DNA from: Paratinospora sagittata
Lineage: Eukaryota; Streptophyta; Magnoliopsida; Ranunculales; Menispermaceae
Reading direction: 5' to 3'
Assembly: GCA_035771175.1 (NCBI GenBank)
Contig: CM069593.1
Location: forward strand, 33,368,741 to 33,432,740
Length of the DNA: 64,000 nucleotides
How positions within the stretch are numbered: the stretch's first letter is position 1; every line of letters begins with the position of its first letter. Of this stretch, positions 48,865 through 63,000 are shown piece by piece. A program made the translations under genes and the position numbers. The notes beneath the pieces are model-generated. The model saw only the letters and a program-made list of their open reading frames with translations. It was not told where the DNA came from and ran no database searches.

Positions 48865-51800
48865 TTGATGATTCCCATTGTCTAGCACGCCCAAAACAAC
48901 TTTAGACTAAACAACATTTTGAATTCAAATCATTTTGTACTCTCTTGCTCTTTAACCTGCAACTTCTAATTTTATAAAGCCCTCTTTATCTGATGTTCAA
49001 ATATATAACACACACGATTTTTGCAAGTTAGACTGAGCTTTCCAAAGAGTGTTTAAATAGAAGAAAGTCTTGATTCTTGAATCAAAATTGCAAACTGTGT
49101 TGCAGATAACCTCATTATTTCGCAAGTTCTTCATTTTATCCCTTTTGTGCTGAGATTTCTAGAGGCTATCTATTGTTTTAAACTGTAAGTATAGGAAGTG
49201 TTCTCGGTAACAAAACACATCAAACAAGAACACATCACCTGTATTTTTTTTTCTAAGAGCTAGAACTAATCATCAACAACACATCAAACAATAGCGATCG
49301 AAGTCTACAAAGATCAAGCTCGAAAAACGAAGACATATATCATGTCTAATGCATGAGTTTTATCTTTGGTGTGTAGAGTAACTTCTCGATCAATCTCAAC
49401 ACTAAAACTCTGAAAATTGCAAAGTCTTCAAAATTTCTTCGATATAGTATTTCATTTTAAAAAAAATGTTTTTCGAAAGGTTTCCATCATAATTTCAATT
49501 AGTTTTGAATTATTTAAAAGTATATAATCTTATATCAATATGTTTTGCGTCAATGGATAGGTTCTTTAGTTTTTCAAAAATAAGACTATCCAGTAATTTG
49601 CCAAAATTTACCAGAAGGCACTAGCGCACTATCAGTGTTGACAATACGCTGATAGGGTTTTATAATAAAACATTCATTTTTCTAAAAGGTTATCTATAAC
49701 GCGCTATCCCCTTTTATAACTAACTCTAAAGCTGTTGCCGTGATCTTTCCATTTTTAGTAAAATGGGCAATAGCACGCCATAGGCCTTGATAACACACTA
49801 TCGGAAAGTCAAAAACTCGAGCTCTAGGGTTTGTGTATATAGACTTGTTATAGCCTGCTATCCATCAATAGAGAACATGATACACAACCCAATAGCACGC
49901 TACGTCTGAGACAAAAATCTAATATTTCTGACGAGAAAAATGTAGGCACTTCTGCTTGCTCCATTTTTCTATTCCTTACACAGTTTTGCTAGGTTATCTT
50001 AATTGAAATATTCTCGACTAACACCTTGATGATTTCCATCGTCTAGCACGCCCAAAACAACTTTAGATTAAACAATGTGTTGGATTCAAGTTATTCTATA
50101 CTCTCTTTCTCTTCAACCTGCAACCTGCTAATGAAGATAACCTCATTATTTCACAAGTTCTTCATTTTATCCCTTCTGTGTTGAGATTTCCAAAGGCTTT
50201 ATATTGTTTTAAACTGTAAGTATATGAAGTGTTCTCGGTAAGAAAACACATCAAACAAGAACACATCACCTGTATTTCTTTTCTAAGAGCTACAACGAAT
50301 CATCAACAACACATCAAACAATAGCTATCGAAGTCTACAAAGAACAAGCTCGAAGAACGAAGAGATATATCATGTCTAATGCATTAGTTTCATCTTTGGT
50401 GTATAGGGTAACCTCTCGATCAATCTCAGCACTAAAACTTTGAAAATTGCAAAGTCTTCAAAATCACTTCGATATAGTATTTCATTTTGAAAAAAAATGT
50501 TTTTCGAAAGGTTTTCATCATAATTTCAATGAGTTTTGAATTATTTAAAAGTTTATAATCTTATATCAATATGTTTTGAGTCAATGGAATGGTTCTTTAG
50601 TTTTTAAAAAATAAGGCTATCCAGCAATTTGCCAAATTTTTCCAGAAGGCACTAGCGCATTATCAGTGTTGATAACACGCTCATAGGGTTCTATAATAAA
50701 ACATTTGTTTGTATGGAATATTGTGTGTAGCGCGTTATCCCCTTTGAGAACTCGCTATAAAGTTGTTGCCGCGATCTTTCCATTTTTTAGTAAAATGGGC
50801 AATAGTGCGCCACAGGCCTTGACAACACACTATCGGAAAGTCAAAAACTCGAGCTCTGGGGTTTGTGTATGTAGACCTGTTATAGCCTGTTATCTGTCAA
50901 TAGAGAACATGATACACAACCCAATAGCACGCTATGCACGTCTAAGACAAAAATCAGATATTTCTAACGAGAAAAATGTGGGCACTTCTGCTTGCTCCAT
51001 TTTTCTTTTCCTTACACAGTTTTGCTAGGTTATCTTAATTGAAATATTCTCTACTAACACCTTGATGATTCCCATTGTCTAGCACGCCCAAAACAACTTT
51101 GGATTAAACAACGTGTTGAATTCAAATCATTCTGTACTCTCTTGCTCTTTAACCTGCAACTGTTAATTTTATAAAGCCCTCATTCTCTGATTTTCAAAGA
51201 TAGAACACACACGATTTTTGCAAGTTAGACTGAGCTTTCCAAAGAGTGTTTAAATAGAAGAAAGTCGTGATTCTTGCATTTGCCCAAACAACCTTCGAAC
51301 TGAATCAAAATTGCAAACTGTCTTGAAGATAACCTCATTATTTCGCAAGTTCTTCATTTTAACCCTTTTGTGCTGAGATTTCCAAAGGCTATCTATTGTT
51401 TTAAACTGTAAGTATAGGAAGTGTTCTCGGTAAGAAAACACATCAAACAAGAACACATCACCTGTATTTTTTTCTAAGACCTACAACTAATCATCAACAA
51501 CACATCAAATAATAGCTATCGAAGTCTACAAAGATCAAGCTCAAAGAACGAAGACATATATCATGTCTAATGCATGAGTTTTATCTTTGGTGTGTAGGGT
51601 AACTTCTCGATCAATCTCAACACTAAAACTCTGAAAATTGCAAAGTTTTCAAAATCACTTCGATATAGTATTTCATTTTGAAAAAAATGTTTTTCGAAAG
51701 GTTTTCATCATAATTTCAATGAATATTGAATTATTTAAAAGTTTATAATCTTATATCAATATGTTTTGAGTCAACGGAATGGTTCTTTAGTTTTTCAAAA

Positions 51801-54800
51801 ATAAGGCTATCCAGCAATTTGCCAAAATTTGCTAGAAGGCACTAGCGCACTATCAGTGTTGATAACACACTGATAGGGTTCTATAATAAAACATTTGTTT
51901 TTCTGGAAAATTGTCTATAGCACGCTATCCCCTTTGATAACTCGCTATAAAGCTGTTGTTGTGATCTTTCCATTTTCAGTAAAATGGGCAATAGCGCGCC
52001 ATAGGCCTTGATAGCACGCTATTGGAAAGTCAAAAACTCGAGCTCTAGGGTTTGCGTATATAGACCTGCTATAGCTTTCTATCTGTCAATAGAGAACATG
52101 ATACACAACCCAATAGCACGCTATCCACGTCAGAGACAAAAATATGATATTTCTAACGAGAAAAATGTAGGCACTTCTGCTTGCTCCATTTTTTTATTCC
52201 TTACGCAGTTTTGCTAAGTTATCTTAATTAAAATATTCTCTACTAACACCTTGATGATTCCCAATGTCTAGCACGCCCAAAACAACTTTAGATTAAACAA
52301 GGTGTTGAATTCAAATCATTTTGTACTCTCCTTCTCTTTAACCTGCAACTGCTAATTTTATAAAGCCCTCGTTCTCTGATTTTCAAAGATAGAACACACG
52401 ATTTTTGCAAGTTAGACTGAGCTTTCCAAAGAGTGTTTAAATAGAAGAAAGTCGTGATTCTTGCATTTGCCCAAACAACCTCCGAACTGAATCAAAATTG
52501 CAAACTATCTTGAAGATAACCTCATTATTTCGCAAGTTTTTCATTTTTTCCCTTTTGTGTTGAGATTTCCAAAGGCTAACTATTGTTTTAAACTGTAAGT
52601 ATATGAAGTGTTCTCGGTAAGAAAACACATCAAACAAGAACACATCACCTGTATTTTTTTTCTAAGAGCTACAACTAATCATCAACAACACATCAAACAA
52701 TAGCTATCGAAGTCTACAAAGATCAAGCTCGAAGAACGAAGACATATATCATGTCTAATGCATGAGTTTTATCTTTGGTGTGTAGGGTAACTTCTCGATC
52801 AATCTCAACGCTAAAACTCTGAAAATTGCAAAGTCTTCAAAATCACTTCGATATAGTATTTCATTTTGAAAAAAATGTTTTTCGAAAGGTTTTCATCATA
52901 ATTTCAATGAGTTTTAAATTATTTAAAAGTTTATAATCTTATATCAATATGTTTTGAGTCAACGGAATGGTTCTTTAGTTTTTCAAAAGTAAGGCTATCC
53001 AGCAATTTGCCAAAATTTACCAGAAGGCACTAGCGCACTATCAGTGTTGATAAAACGCTGATAGGGTTTTATAATAAAACATTTGTTTTTCTGGAAAATT
53101 GTCTATAGCGCGCTATCCTCTTTGATAACTCGCTATAAAGCTGTTGTTGTGATCTTTCCATTTTTAGAAAAATGGGCAATAGCGCGCCATGGGCCTTGAT
53201 AACACGCTATCGGAAAGTCAAAAACTCGAGCTCTAGGGTTTGTGTATATAGACCTGCTATAGCCTGCTATCTGTCAATAGAGAACGTGATACACAACCCA
53301 ATAGCACGCTATCCACGTCTGAGACAAAAATCTAATATTTATAACGAGAAATATGTGGCCACTTTTGCTTGCTCCATATTTCTATTCCTTACACAGTTTT
53401 GCTAGGTTATCTTAATTAAAATATTCTCTACTAACACTTTGATGATTCCCATTGTCTAGCACGCTCAAAACAACTTTAGATTAAACAAAGTTTTGAATTC
53501 AAATCATTTTGTACTCTCTTGCTCTTTAACCTACAACTGCTAATTTTATAAAGCCCTCGTTCTCTGATTTTCAAAGATAGAACACACACGATATTTGCAA
53601 GTTAGACTGAGCTTTCCAACGAGTGTTTAAATAGAAGAAAGTCGTGATTCTTGCATTTTCCCAAACAACCTTCTAACTGAATCAAAATTGCAAACTGTCT
53701 TGAAGATAACCTCATTATTTCGCAAGTTTTTCATTTTATCCCTTTTGTGTTGAGATTTCCAAAGGCTATCTATTATTTTAAACTGTAAGTATATGTAGTG
53801 TTCTCGTTAAGAAAACACATCAAACAAGAACACATCACCTGTATTTTTTTTTTAAATCTACAACTAATCATCAACAACACATCAAACAATAACTCTCGAA
53901 GTCTACAAAGATCAAGCTCGAAGAACGAAGACATATATCATGTATAATGTAGTAGTTTGATCTTTGGTGTGTATAGTAACCTCTCTCTCGATCAATTTCA
54001 GCACTAAAACTCTGAAAATTGCAAAGTCTTCAAAATCATTTCGTTATAGTATTTCATTTTGAAAAAAATGTTTTTCGAAAGGTTTTAATCATAATTTCAA
54101 TGAGTTTTGAATTATTTAAAAGTTTATAATCTTATCTCAATATGTTTTGAGTCAATGGAATGGTTCCTTAGCTTTTTAAAATAAGGCTTTCCAGCAATTT
54201 CCCAAAATTTTCCATAAGGCACTAGCGCACTATCGGTGTTGATAGCACGTTGATAGGATTCTATAATAAAACATTTGTTTTTCTAGAAAATTGTCTCAAG
54301 AGCGTTATCCCATTTGATAACTCGCTATAAAGCTGTTGCCGTGATCTTTCCATTTTTAGTAAAATGGGCAATAGGGCGCAATAGGCTTTGATAACAAGTT
54401 ATCGAAAAGTCAAAAACTCGAGCTCTAGGGTTTGTGTATATAGACCTGCTATAGCCTTCTATCTGTCAATAGAGAACATGATGCACAACCCAATAGCACG
54501 CTATCCACGTCTGAGTCAAAAATCTGATATTTCTAACGAGAAAAATGTAGGCACTTCTGCTTGCTCCATTTTTCTATTCCTTACACAGTTTTGCTAGGTT
54601 ATCTTAATTGAAATATTCTCTACTAACACCTTGATGATTCCAATTGTCTAGCATGCCCAAAACAACTTTAGATTAAAGAACCTGTTGAATTCAAATCATT
54701 CTGTACTCTCTTGCTCTTTAACCTGCAACTGCTAATTTTATAAAGCCCTCATTCTCTGATGTTCAGAGATAGAACACACACGATTTTTGCAAGTTAGACT

Positions 54801-57008
54801 GAGCTTTCCAAAGAGTGTTTAAATAGAAGAAAGTCGTGATTATTGCATGTGCCCAAACAACCTTCGAACTGAATCAAAATTGCAAACTGTCTTGATGATA
54901 ACCTCATTATTTCGCAAGTTCTTCATTTTACCCTTTTCTGCTGAGATTTCCAAAGGCTATCTATTGTTTTAAACTGTAAGTATATGAAGTGTCTTCAGTA
55001 AGAAAACATATCAAACAAGAACACATCACCTGTATTTTTTTTTAAGAGCTACAACTAATCATCAACAACACATCAAACAATAGCTATCGAAGTCTACAAA
55101 GATCAAGCTCGAAGAACGAAGACATATATCATGTCTAATGCATGAGTTTGATCTTTGGTGTGTAGGGTAACTTCTCGATCAATCTCAGCACTAAAACTCT
55201 GAAAATTGCAAAGTCTTCAAAATCACTTCGATATAGTATTTCATTTTGAAAAAAATGTTTTTCGGAAGGTTTTAACCATAATTTCAATGAGTTTTGAATT
55301 ATTTAAATGTTTATAATCTTATATCATTATATTTTGAGTAAATGGAATGGTTCTTTAGTTTTTCAAAAATAAGGCTATCCAGCAATTTGCAAAATATTTT
55401 CAAAAGGCACTAGCGCACTCTCAGTATTGATAACACGCTGATAGGGTTCTATAATAAAACATTTGTTTTTCTTGAAAATTGTTTATAGGGCGCTATCCCC
55501 TATGATAACTCGTTATAAAGCTGTTGCCGTGATCTTTCTATTTCTAGTAAAATGGGCAATAGCGCGCAATAGGCCTTGATAACACGCTATCGGAAAGTCA
55601 AAAACTAGAGCCCTAGGGTTTGTGTATATAAACCTGCTATAGCCTGCTATCTGTCAATAGAGAACATGATCCACAACCCAATAGCAGGCTATCCACGTCT
55701 AAGCCAATTTTCTGATAATTCTAACGAGAAAAATGTGGGCACTTCTGCTTGCTCCATTTTTCTATTCTTGGCACAGTTTTGCTAGGTTATCTTAATTGCA
55801 ATATTATCTACTAACACCTCGATGATCCCCATTGTCTTGCATGCCCAAAACAACTTTAGATTAAACAACGTCTTGAATTCAAAGCATTTTGTACTCTCTT
55901 GCTCTTTAACCTGCAACTGCTAATTTTATAAAGCCCTCATTCTTTGATTTTTAAATATAGAACACACACGATTTTTGCAAGTGAGACTGAGCTTTCCAAA
56001 GAGCGTTTAAATAGAAGAAAGTCGTGATTCTTGCATTTGCCCAAACAACCTTCGAACTGAATCAAAATTGCAAACTCTCTTGAAGATAACCTCATTATTT
56101 CGCAAGTTCTTCATTTTATCCTTTTTCTGCTGAGAATTCCAGAGGCTATCTATTGTTTTAAATTTTAAGTATATGAAGTGTTGTCGGTAAGAAAACACAT
56201 CAAACAAGAACACATCACCTGTATTTTTTTTCTAAGACCTACAACTAATCATCAACAACACATCAAACAATAGCTATCGATGTCTACAAAGATCAAGCTC
56301 GAAGAACAAAGACATATATCATGTCTAATGCATGAGTTTTATCTTTGGTGTGTAGGGTAACTTCTCGATCAATCTCAGCACTAAAACTCTGAAAATTGCA
56401 AAGTCTTCAAAATCACTTCGATAAAGTATTTCATTTTAGAAAAAATGTTTTTCGAAAGGTTTTAACCATAATTTCAATGAGTTTTGAATTATTTAAAAGT
56501 TTATAATCTTATATCAATATGTTTTGAGTCAATGGAAAGGTTCTTTAGTTTTTCAAAAATAAGGCTATCCAGCAATTTGCCAAAATTTTCCAAAAGGCAC
56601 TAGACCACTATCAGTGTTGATAACACGCTGATAGGGTTCTACAATAAAACATTTGTTTTTCTGGAAAATTATTTATAGCGCGCTATCCCCTTTGATAACT
56701 AGCTATAAAGCTGTTGCCGTGATCTTTCTATTTTTAGTAAAATGGGTAATAGCGCGCCATAAGCCTTTATAACACGCTATCGGAAAGTCAAAAACTCGAG
56801 CTCTAGGGTTTGTGTATATAGACCTGCTATTGCCTGCTATCTGTCAATAGAGAACATGATACACAACCCAATAGCAGGCTATCCACGTCTAAGCCAATTA
56901 TCTGATATTTCTAACGAGAAAAATGTGGGCACTTCTGCTTGCTCCGTTTTTCTATTCCTTACACAGTTTCGCTAGGTTATCTTAATTGAAATATTCTCTA
57001 CTAACAAC
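48865..57008 (+). repeat. 1.19-kb satellite with two deleted monomers
   Basis: Landmarks 48865, 50026, 51062, 52251, 53439, 54631, 55819 and 57009. The 48865 monomer (1,161 bp) lacks about 28 bp at 49079 (ATTCTTG joined to AATCAAAA). The 50026 monomer (1,036 bp) lacks about 155 bp at about 50131, where GCTAAT joins GAAGATAACC. The rest are 1188-1192 bp. No genes. Confidence 0.92.
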
Positions 57009-60000
57009 TTCATGATTGCCATTGTCTAGCACGCCCAAAACAACTTTAGATTAAACAACGTCTTCAATTCAAATCATTTTGTACTCTCTTGCTCTTTAAC
57101 CTGCAACTGCTAATTTTATAAAGCCCTCATTCTCTGATTTTCAAAGATAGAACACACACGATTTTTGCAAGTTAGACTGAACTTTCCAAAGAGTGTTTAA
57201 ATAGAAGAAGTCGTGATTCATGCATTTGCCCAAACAACCTTCGAACTGAATCAAAATTGCAAATCGTCTTGAAGATAAACTCATTATTTCGCAAGTTCTT
57301 CAGTTTATCCCTTTTGTGCTGAGATTTCCAAAGGCTATCTATTGTTTTAAACCGTAATTATATGAAGTGTTCTCGGTAAGAAAACACATCAAACAAGAAC
57401 ATATCACCTGTATTTTTTTTCTAAGAGCTACAACTAATCATCAACAACACATCAAACAATAGCTATCGAAGTCTACAAAGATCAAGCTCGAAGAACGAAG
57501 ACATATATCATGTCTAATCCATTAGTTTGATCTTTGGTGTGTAGGGTAACCTCTCGATCAATCTCAACACTAAAACTCTGAAAATTGCAAAGTCTTCAAA
57601 ATTACTTCGATATAGTATTTCATTTTGAAAAAAATGTTTTTCGAAAGGTTTTAACCATAATTTCAATGAGTTTTTAATTATTTAAAAGTTTATAATCTTA
57701 TATCAATATAGTTTGAGTCAATGAATGGTTCCTTAGTTTTTCAAAAATAAGGCTATCTAGCAATTTGCCAAAATTTTTCAAAAGGCACTAGCGCACTCTC
57801 AGTGTTGATAACACGCTGATAGGGTTCTATAATAAAACATTTGTTTTTCTTGAAAATTGTTCATAGCGCTTTATCCCCTTTGATAACTCGTTATAAAGCT
57901 GTTGCCGTGATCTTTTTATTTTTAGTAAAATGGGCAATAGCGCGCAATAGGCCTTGATAACACGCTATCGGAAAGTCCAAAACTCAAGCTCTAGGGTTTG
58001 TGTATATAGACCTGCTATAGCCTGCTATCTGTCAACAGAAGACATGATACACAACCCAATAGCAGGCTATCCACGTCAGAGACAAAAATCTGATATTTCT
58101 ATCGAGAAAAATGTGGGCACTTCTGCTTGCTCCATTTTTCTATTCTTGCCACAGTTTTGCTAGGTTATCGTGATTGCAATATTCTCTACTAACACCTTGA
58201 TGATTCCCATTGTCTAGCACGCCCAAAACAACTTTAAATTAAACAACGTCTTGACTTCAAATCATTCTGTACTCTCTTGCTCTTTAACCTGCAACTGCTA
58301 ATTTTCAATGAGTTTTAAATTATTTAAAAGTTTATAATCTTAGCTCAATATGTTTTGAGTCAATGGAATGGTTCCTTAGCTTTTTAAAATAAGGCTTTCC
58401 AGCAATTTGCCAAAATTTTCCATAAGGCACTAGCGCACTATCGGTGTTGATAGCACGCTGATAGGGTTCTATAATAAAACATTTGTTTTTCTGCAAATAT
58501 GTCTATAGCGCGCCATCGGCCTTGATAACACGCTATCGGAAAGTCAAAAACTCGAGCTCTCGAGTTTGTGTATATCGACATGCTATAGCCTGCTATCTGT
58601 CAATAGAGAACGTGATACACAACCCAATAGCACGCTATCCATGTCTGGGACAAAAATCTGATATTTCTAACGAGGAAAATGTGGGCACTTCTGCTTGCCC
58701 CACTTTTTTATTCCTTACACAGTTTTGCTAGGTTATCTTAATTAAAATATTCTCTACTAACACCTTGATGATTCCCATTGTCTAGCACGCCCAAAACAAC
58801 TTTAGATTAAACAACGTTTTGAATTCAAATCATTTTGTACTCTCTTGCTCTTTAACCTACAACTGCTAATTTTATAAAGCCCTCGTTCTCTGATTTTCAA
58901 AGATAGAACACACACGATTTTTGCAAGTTAGACTCAGCTTTCCAAAGAGTGTTTAAATAGAAGAAAGTCATGATTCTTGCATTTGCCCAATCAACCTTCG
59001 AACTGAATCAAAATTGCAAACTGTCTTGAAGATAACCTCATTATTTCGCAAGTTCTTCATTTTATCCCTTTTGTGATGAGATTTCCAAAGGCTATCTATT
59101 GTTTTAAACTGTAAGTATATGAAGTGTTCTCGGTAAGAAAACACATCAGACAAGAACACATCACATGTACTTTTTTTCTAAGAGCTACAACTAATATCAT
59201 CAAAGTCTACAAATATCAAGCTCGAATAACAAAGACATATATCATGTCTAATGCATTAGTTTGATCTTCGGTGTGTAGGGTAACTTCTCGATCAATCTCA
59301 ACACTAAAACTCTGAAAATTGCAAAGTCTTCAAAATTACTTCGATATAGTATTTCATTTTGAAAAAAATGTTTTTCGAAAGGTTTTAACCATAATTTCAA
59401 TGAGTTTTTAATTATTTAAAAGTTTATAATCTTATATCAATATAGTTTGAGTCAATGAATGGTTCCTTAGTTTTTCAAAAATAAGGCTATCTAGCAATTT
59501 GCCAAAATTTTTCAAAAGGCACTAGCGCACTCTCAGTGTTGATAACACGCTGATAGGGTTCTATAATAAAACATTTGTTTTTCTTGAAAATTGTTCATAG
59601 CGCTCTATCCCCTTTGATAACTCGTTATAAAGCTGTTGCCGTGATCTTTTTATTTTTAGTAAAATGGGCAATAGCGCGCAATAGGCCTTGATAACACGCT
59701 ATCGGAAAGTCCAAAACTCAAGCTCTAGGGTTTGTGTATATAGACCTGCTATAGCCTGCTATCTGTCAACAGAAGACATGATACACAACCCAATAGCAGG
59801 CTATCCACGTCAGAGACAAAAATCTGATATTTCTATCGAGAAAAATGTGGGCACTTCTGCTTGCTCCATTTTTCTATTCTTGCCACAGTTTTGCTAGGTT
59901 ATCGTGATTGCAATATTCTCTACTAACACCTTGATGATTCCCATTGTCTAGCACGCCCAAAACAACTTTAAATTAAACAACGTCTTGACTTCAAATCATT

Positions 60001-63000
60001 CTGTACTCTCTTGCTCTTTAACCTGCAACTGCTAATTTTCAATGAGTTTTAAATTATTTAAAAGTTTATAATCTTAGCTCAATATGTTTTGAGTCAATGG
60101 AATGGTTCCTTAGCTTTTTAAAATAAGGCTTTCCAGCAATTTGCCAAAATTTTCCATAAGGCACTAGCGCACTATCGGTGTTGATAGCACGCTGATAGGG
60201 TTCTATAATAAAACATTTGTTTTTCTGCAAATATGTCTATAGCGCGCCATCGGCCTTGATAACACGCTATCGGAAAGTCAAAAACTCGAGCTCTCGAGTT
60301 TGTGTATATCGACATGCTATAGCCTGCTATCTGTCAATAGAGAACGTGATACACAACCCAATAGCACGCTATCCATGTCTGGGACAAAAATCTGATATTT
60401 CTAACGAGGAAAATGTGGGCACTTCTGCTTGCCCCACTTTTTTATTCCTTACACAGTTTTGCTAGGTTATCTTAATTAAAATATTCTCTACTAACACCTT
60501 GATGATTCCCATTGTCTAGCACGCCCAAAACAACTTTAGATTAAACAACGTTTTGAATTCAAATCATTTTGTACTCTCTTGCTCTTTAACCTACAACTGC
60601 TAATTTTATAAAGCCCTCGTTCTCTGATTTTCAAAGATAGAACACACACGATTTTTGCAAGTTAGACTCAGCTTTCCAAAGAGTGTTTAAATAGAAGAAA
60701 GTCATGATTCTTGCATTTGCCCAATCAACCTTCGAACTGAATCAAAATTGCAAACTGTCTTGAAGATAACCTCATTATTTCGCAAGTTCTTCATTTTATC
60801 CCTTTTGTGATGAGATTTTCAAAGGCTATCTATTGTTTTAAACTGTAAGTATATGAAGTGTTCTCGGTAAGAAAACACATCAAACAAGAACACATCACCT
60901 GTATTTTTTTTCTAAGAGCTACAACTAATATCATCAAAGTCTACAAAGATCAAGCTCGAATAACAAAGACATATATCATGTCTAATGCATTAGTTTGATC
61001 TTTGGTGTGCAGGGTAACCTCTCGATCAATCTCAACACTAAAACTTTGAAAATTGCAAAGTCTTCAAAATCACTTTGATATAGAATTCCATTTTGAAAAA
61101 AATGTTTTTCGAAAGGTTTTAATCATTATTTCAATGAGTTTTGAATTATTTAAAAGTTTATAATCTTATCTCAATATGTTTTGAGTCAATGGAATGGTTC
61201 CTTAGTTTTTTAAAATAAGGCTTTCCAGCAATTTGCCAAAATTTTCCATAAGGCACTAACACACTATCGGGTTCTATAATAAAATATTTCTTTTTATCGA
61301 AAACTGTCTATGGCGCGCTATCCCCTTTGAAAACTCGCTATAAAGCTGTTGCCGTGATCTTTCCATTCTTGGTAAAATGGGCAATAGCGCGCCATAGGCC
61401 TTGATAACACGCTATCGGAAAGTCAAAAACTCGAGCTCTCGAGTTTGTGTATGTCGACACTCTATAGCCTGCTATCTGTCAAAAGAGAACATGATACACA
61501 ACCCAATGGCACGCTATCCACGTCTGAGACAAAAATCTGATATTTATAACGAGAAAAATGTGGGCACTTCTGCTTGCTCCACTTTTCTATTCCTTACACG
61601 GTTTTGCTAGGTTATCTTAATTGAAATATTCTCTACTAACACCTTGATGATTCCCATTGTCTAGCACACCCAAAACAACTTTAGATTAAACAACGTTTGA
61701 ATTCAAATCATTCTGTACTCTCTTGCTCTTTAACCTGCAACTGCTAATTTTATAAAGCCCTCGTTCTCTGATTTTCAAAGGTAGAACACACACGATTTTT
61801 GCAAGTTAGACTGAGCGTTCCAAAGAGTGTTTAAATAGAAGAAAGTCGTGATTCTTGCATTTGTCAAAACAACCTTCGAACTGAATCAAAATTGCAAACT
61901 GTCTTGAAGATAACCTCATTATTTCGCAAGTTCTTCATTTTATCCCTTTTGTGATGAGATTTCCAAAGGCTATCTATTGTTTTAAACTGTAAGTATATGA
62001 AGTGTTCTCGGTAAGAAAACACATCAGACAAGAACACATCACATGTACTTTTTTTCTAAGAGCTACAACTAATATCATCAAAGTCTACAAATATCAAGCT
62101 CGAATAACAAAGACATATATCATGTCTAATGCATTAGTTTGATCTTCGGTGTGTAGGGTAACTTCTCGATCAATCTCAACACTAAAACTCTGAAAATTGC
62201 AAAGTCTTCAAAATTACTTCGATATAGTATTTCATTTTGAAAAAAATGTTTTTCGAAAGGTTTTAACCATAATTTCAATGAGTTTTTAATTATTTAAAAG
62301 TTTATAATCTTATATCAATATAGTTTGAGTCAATGAATGGTTCCTTAGTTTTTCAAAAATAAGGCTATCTAGCAATTTGCCAAAATTTTTCAAAAGGCAC
62401 TAGCGCACTCTCAGTGTTGATAACACGCTGATAGGGTTCTATAATAAAACATTTGTTTTTCTTGAAAATTGTTCATAGCGCTCTATCCCCTTTGATAACT
62501 CGTTATAAAGCTGTTGCCGTGATCTTTTTATTTTTAGTAAAATGGGCAATAGCGCGCAATAGGCCTTGATAACACGCTATCGGAAAGTCCAAAACTCAAG
62601 CTCTAGGGTTTGTGTATATAGACCTGCTATAGCCTGCTATCTGTCAACAGAAGACATGATACACAACCCAATAGCAGGCTATCCACGTCAGAGACAAAAA
62701 TCTGATATTTCTATCGAGAAAAATGTGGGCACTTCTGCTTGCTCCATTTTTCTATTCTTGCCACAGTTTTGCTAGGTTATCGTGATTGCAATATTCTCTA
62801 CTAACACCTTGATGATTCCCATTGTCTAGCACGCCCAAAACAACTTTAAATTAAACAACGTCTTGACTTCAAATCATTCTGTACTCTCTTGCTCTTTAAC
62901 CTGCAACTGCTAATTTTCAATGAGTTTTAAATTATTTAAAAGTTTATAATCTTAGCTCAATATGTTTTGAGTCAATGGAATGGTTCCTTAGCTTTTTAAA

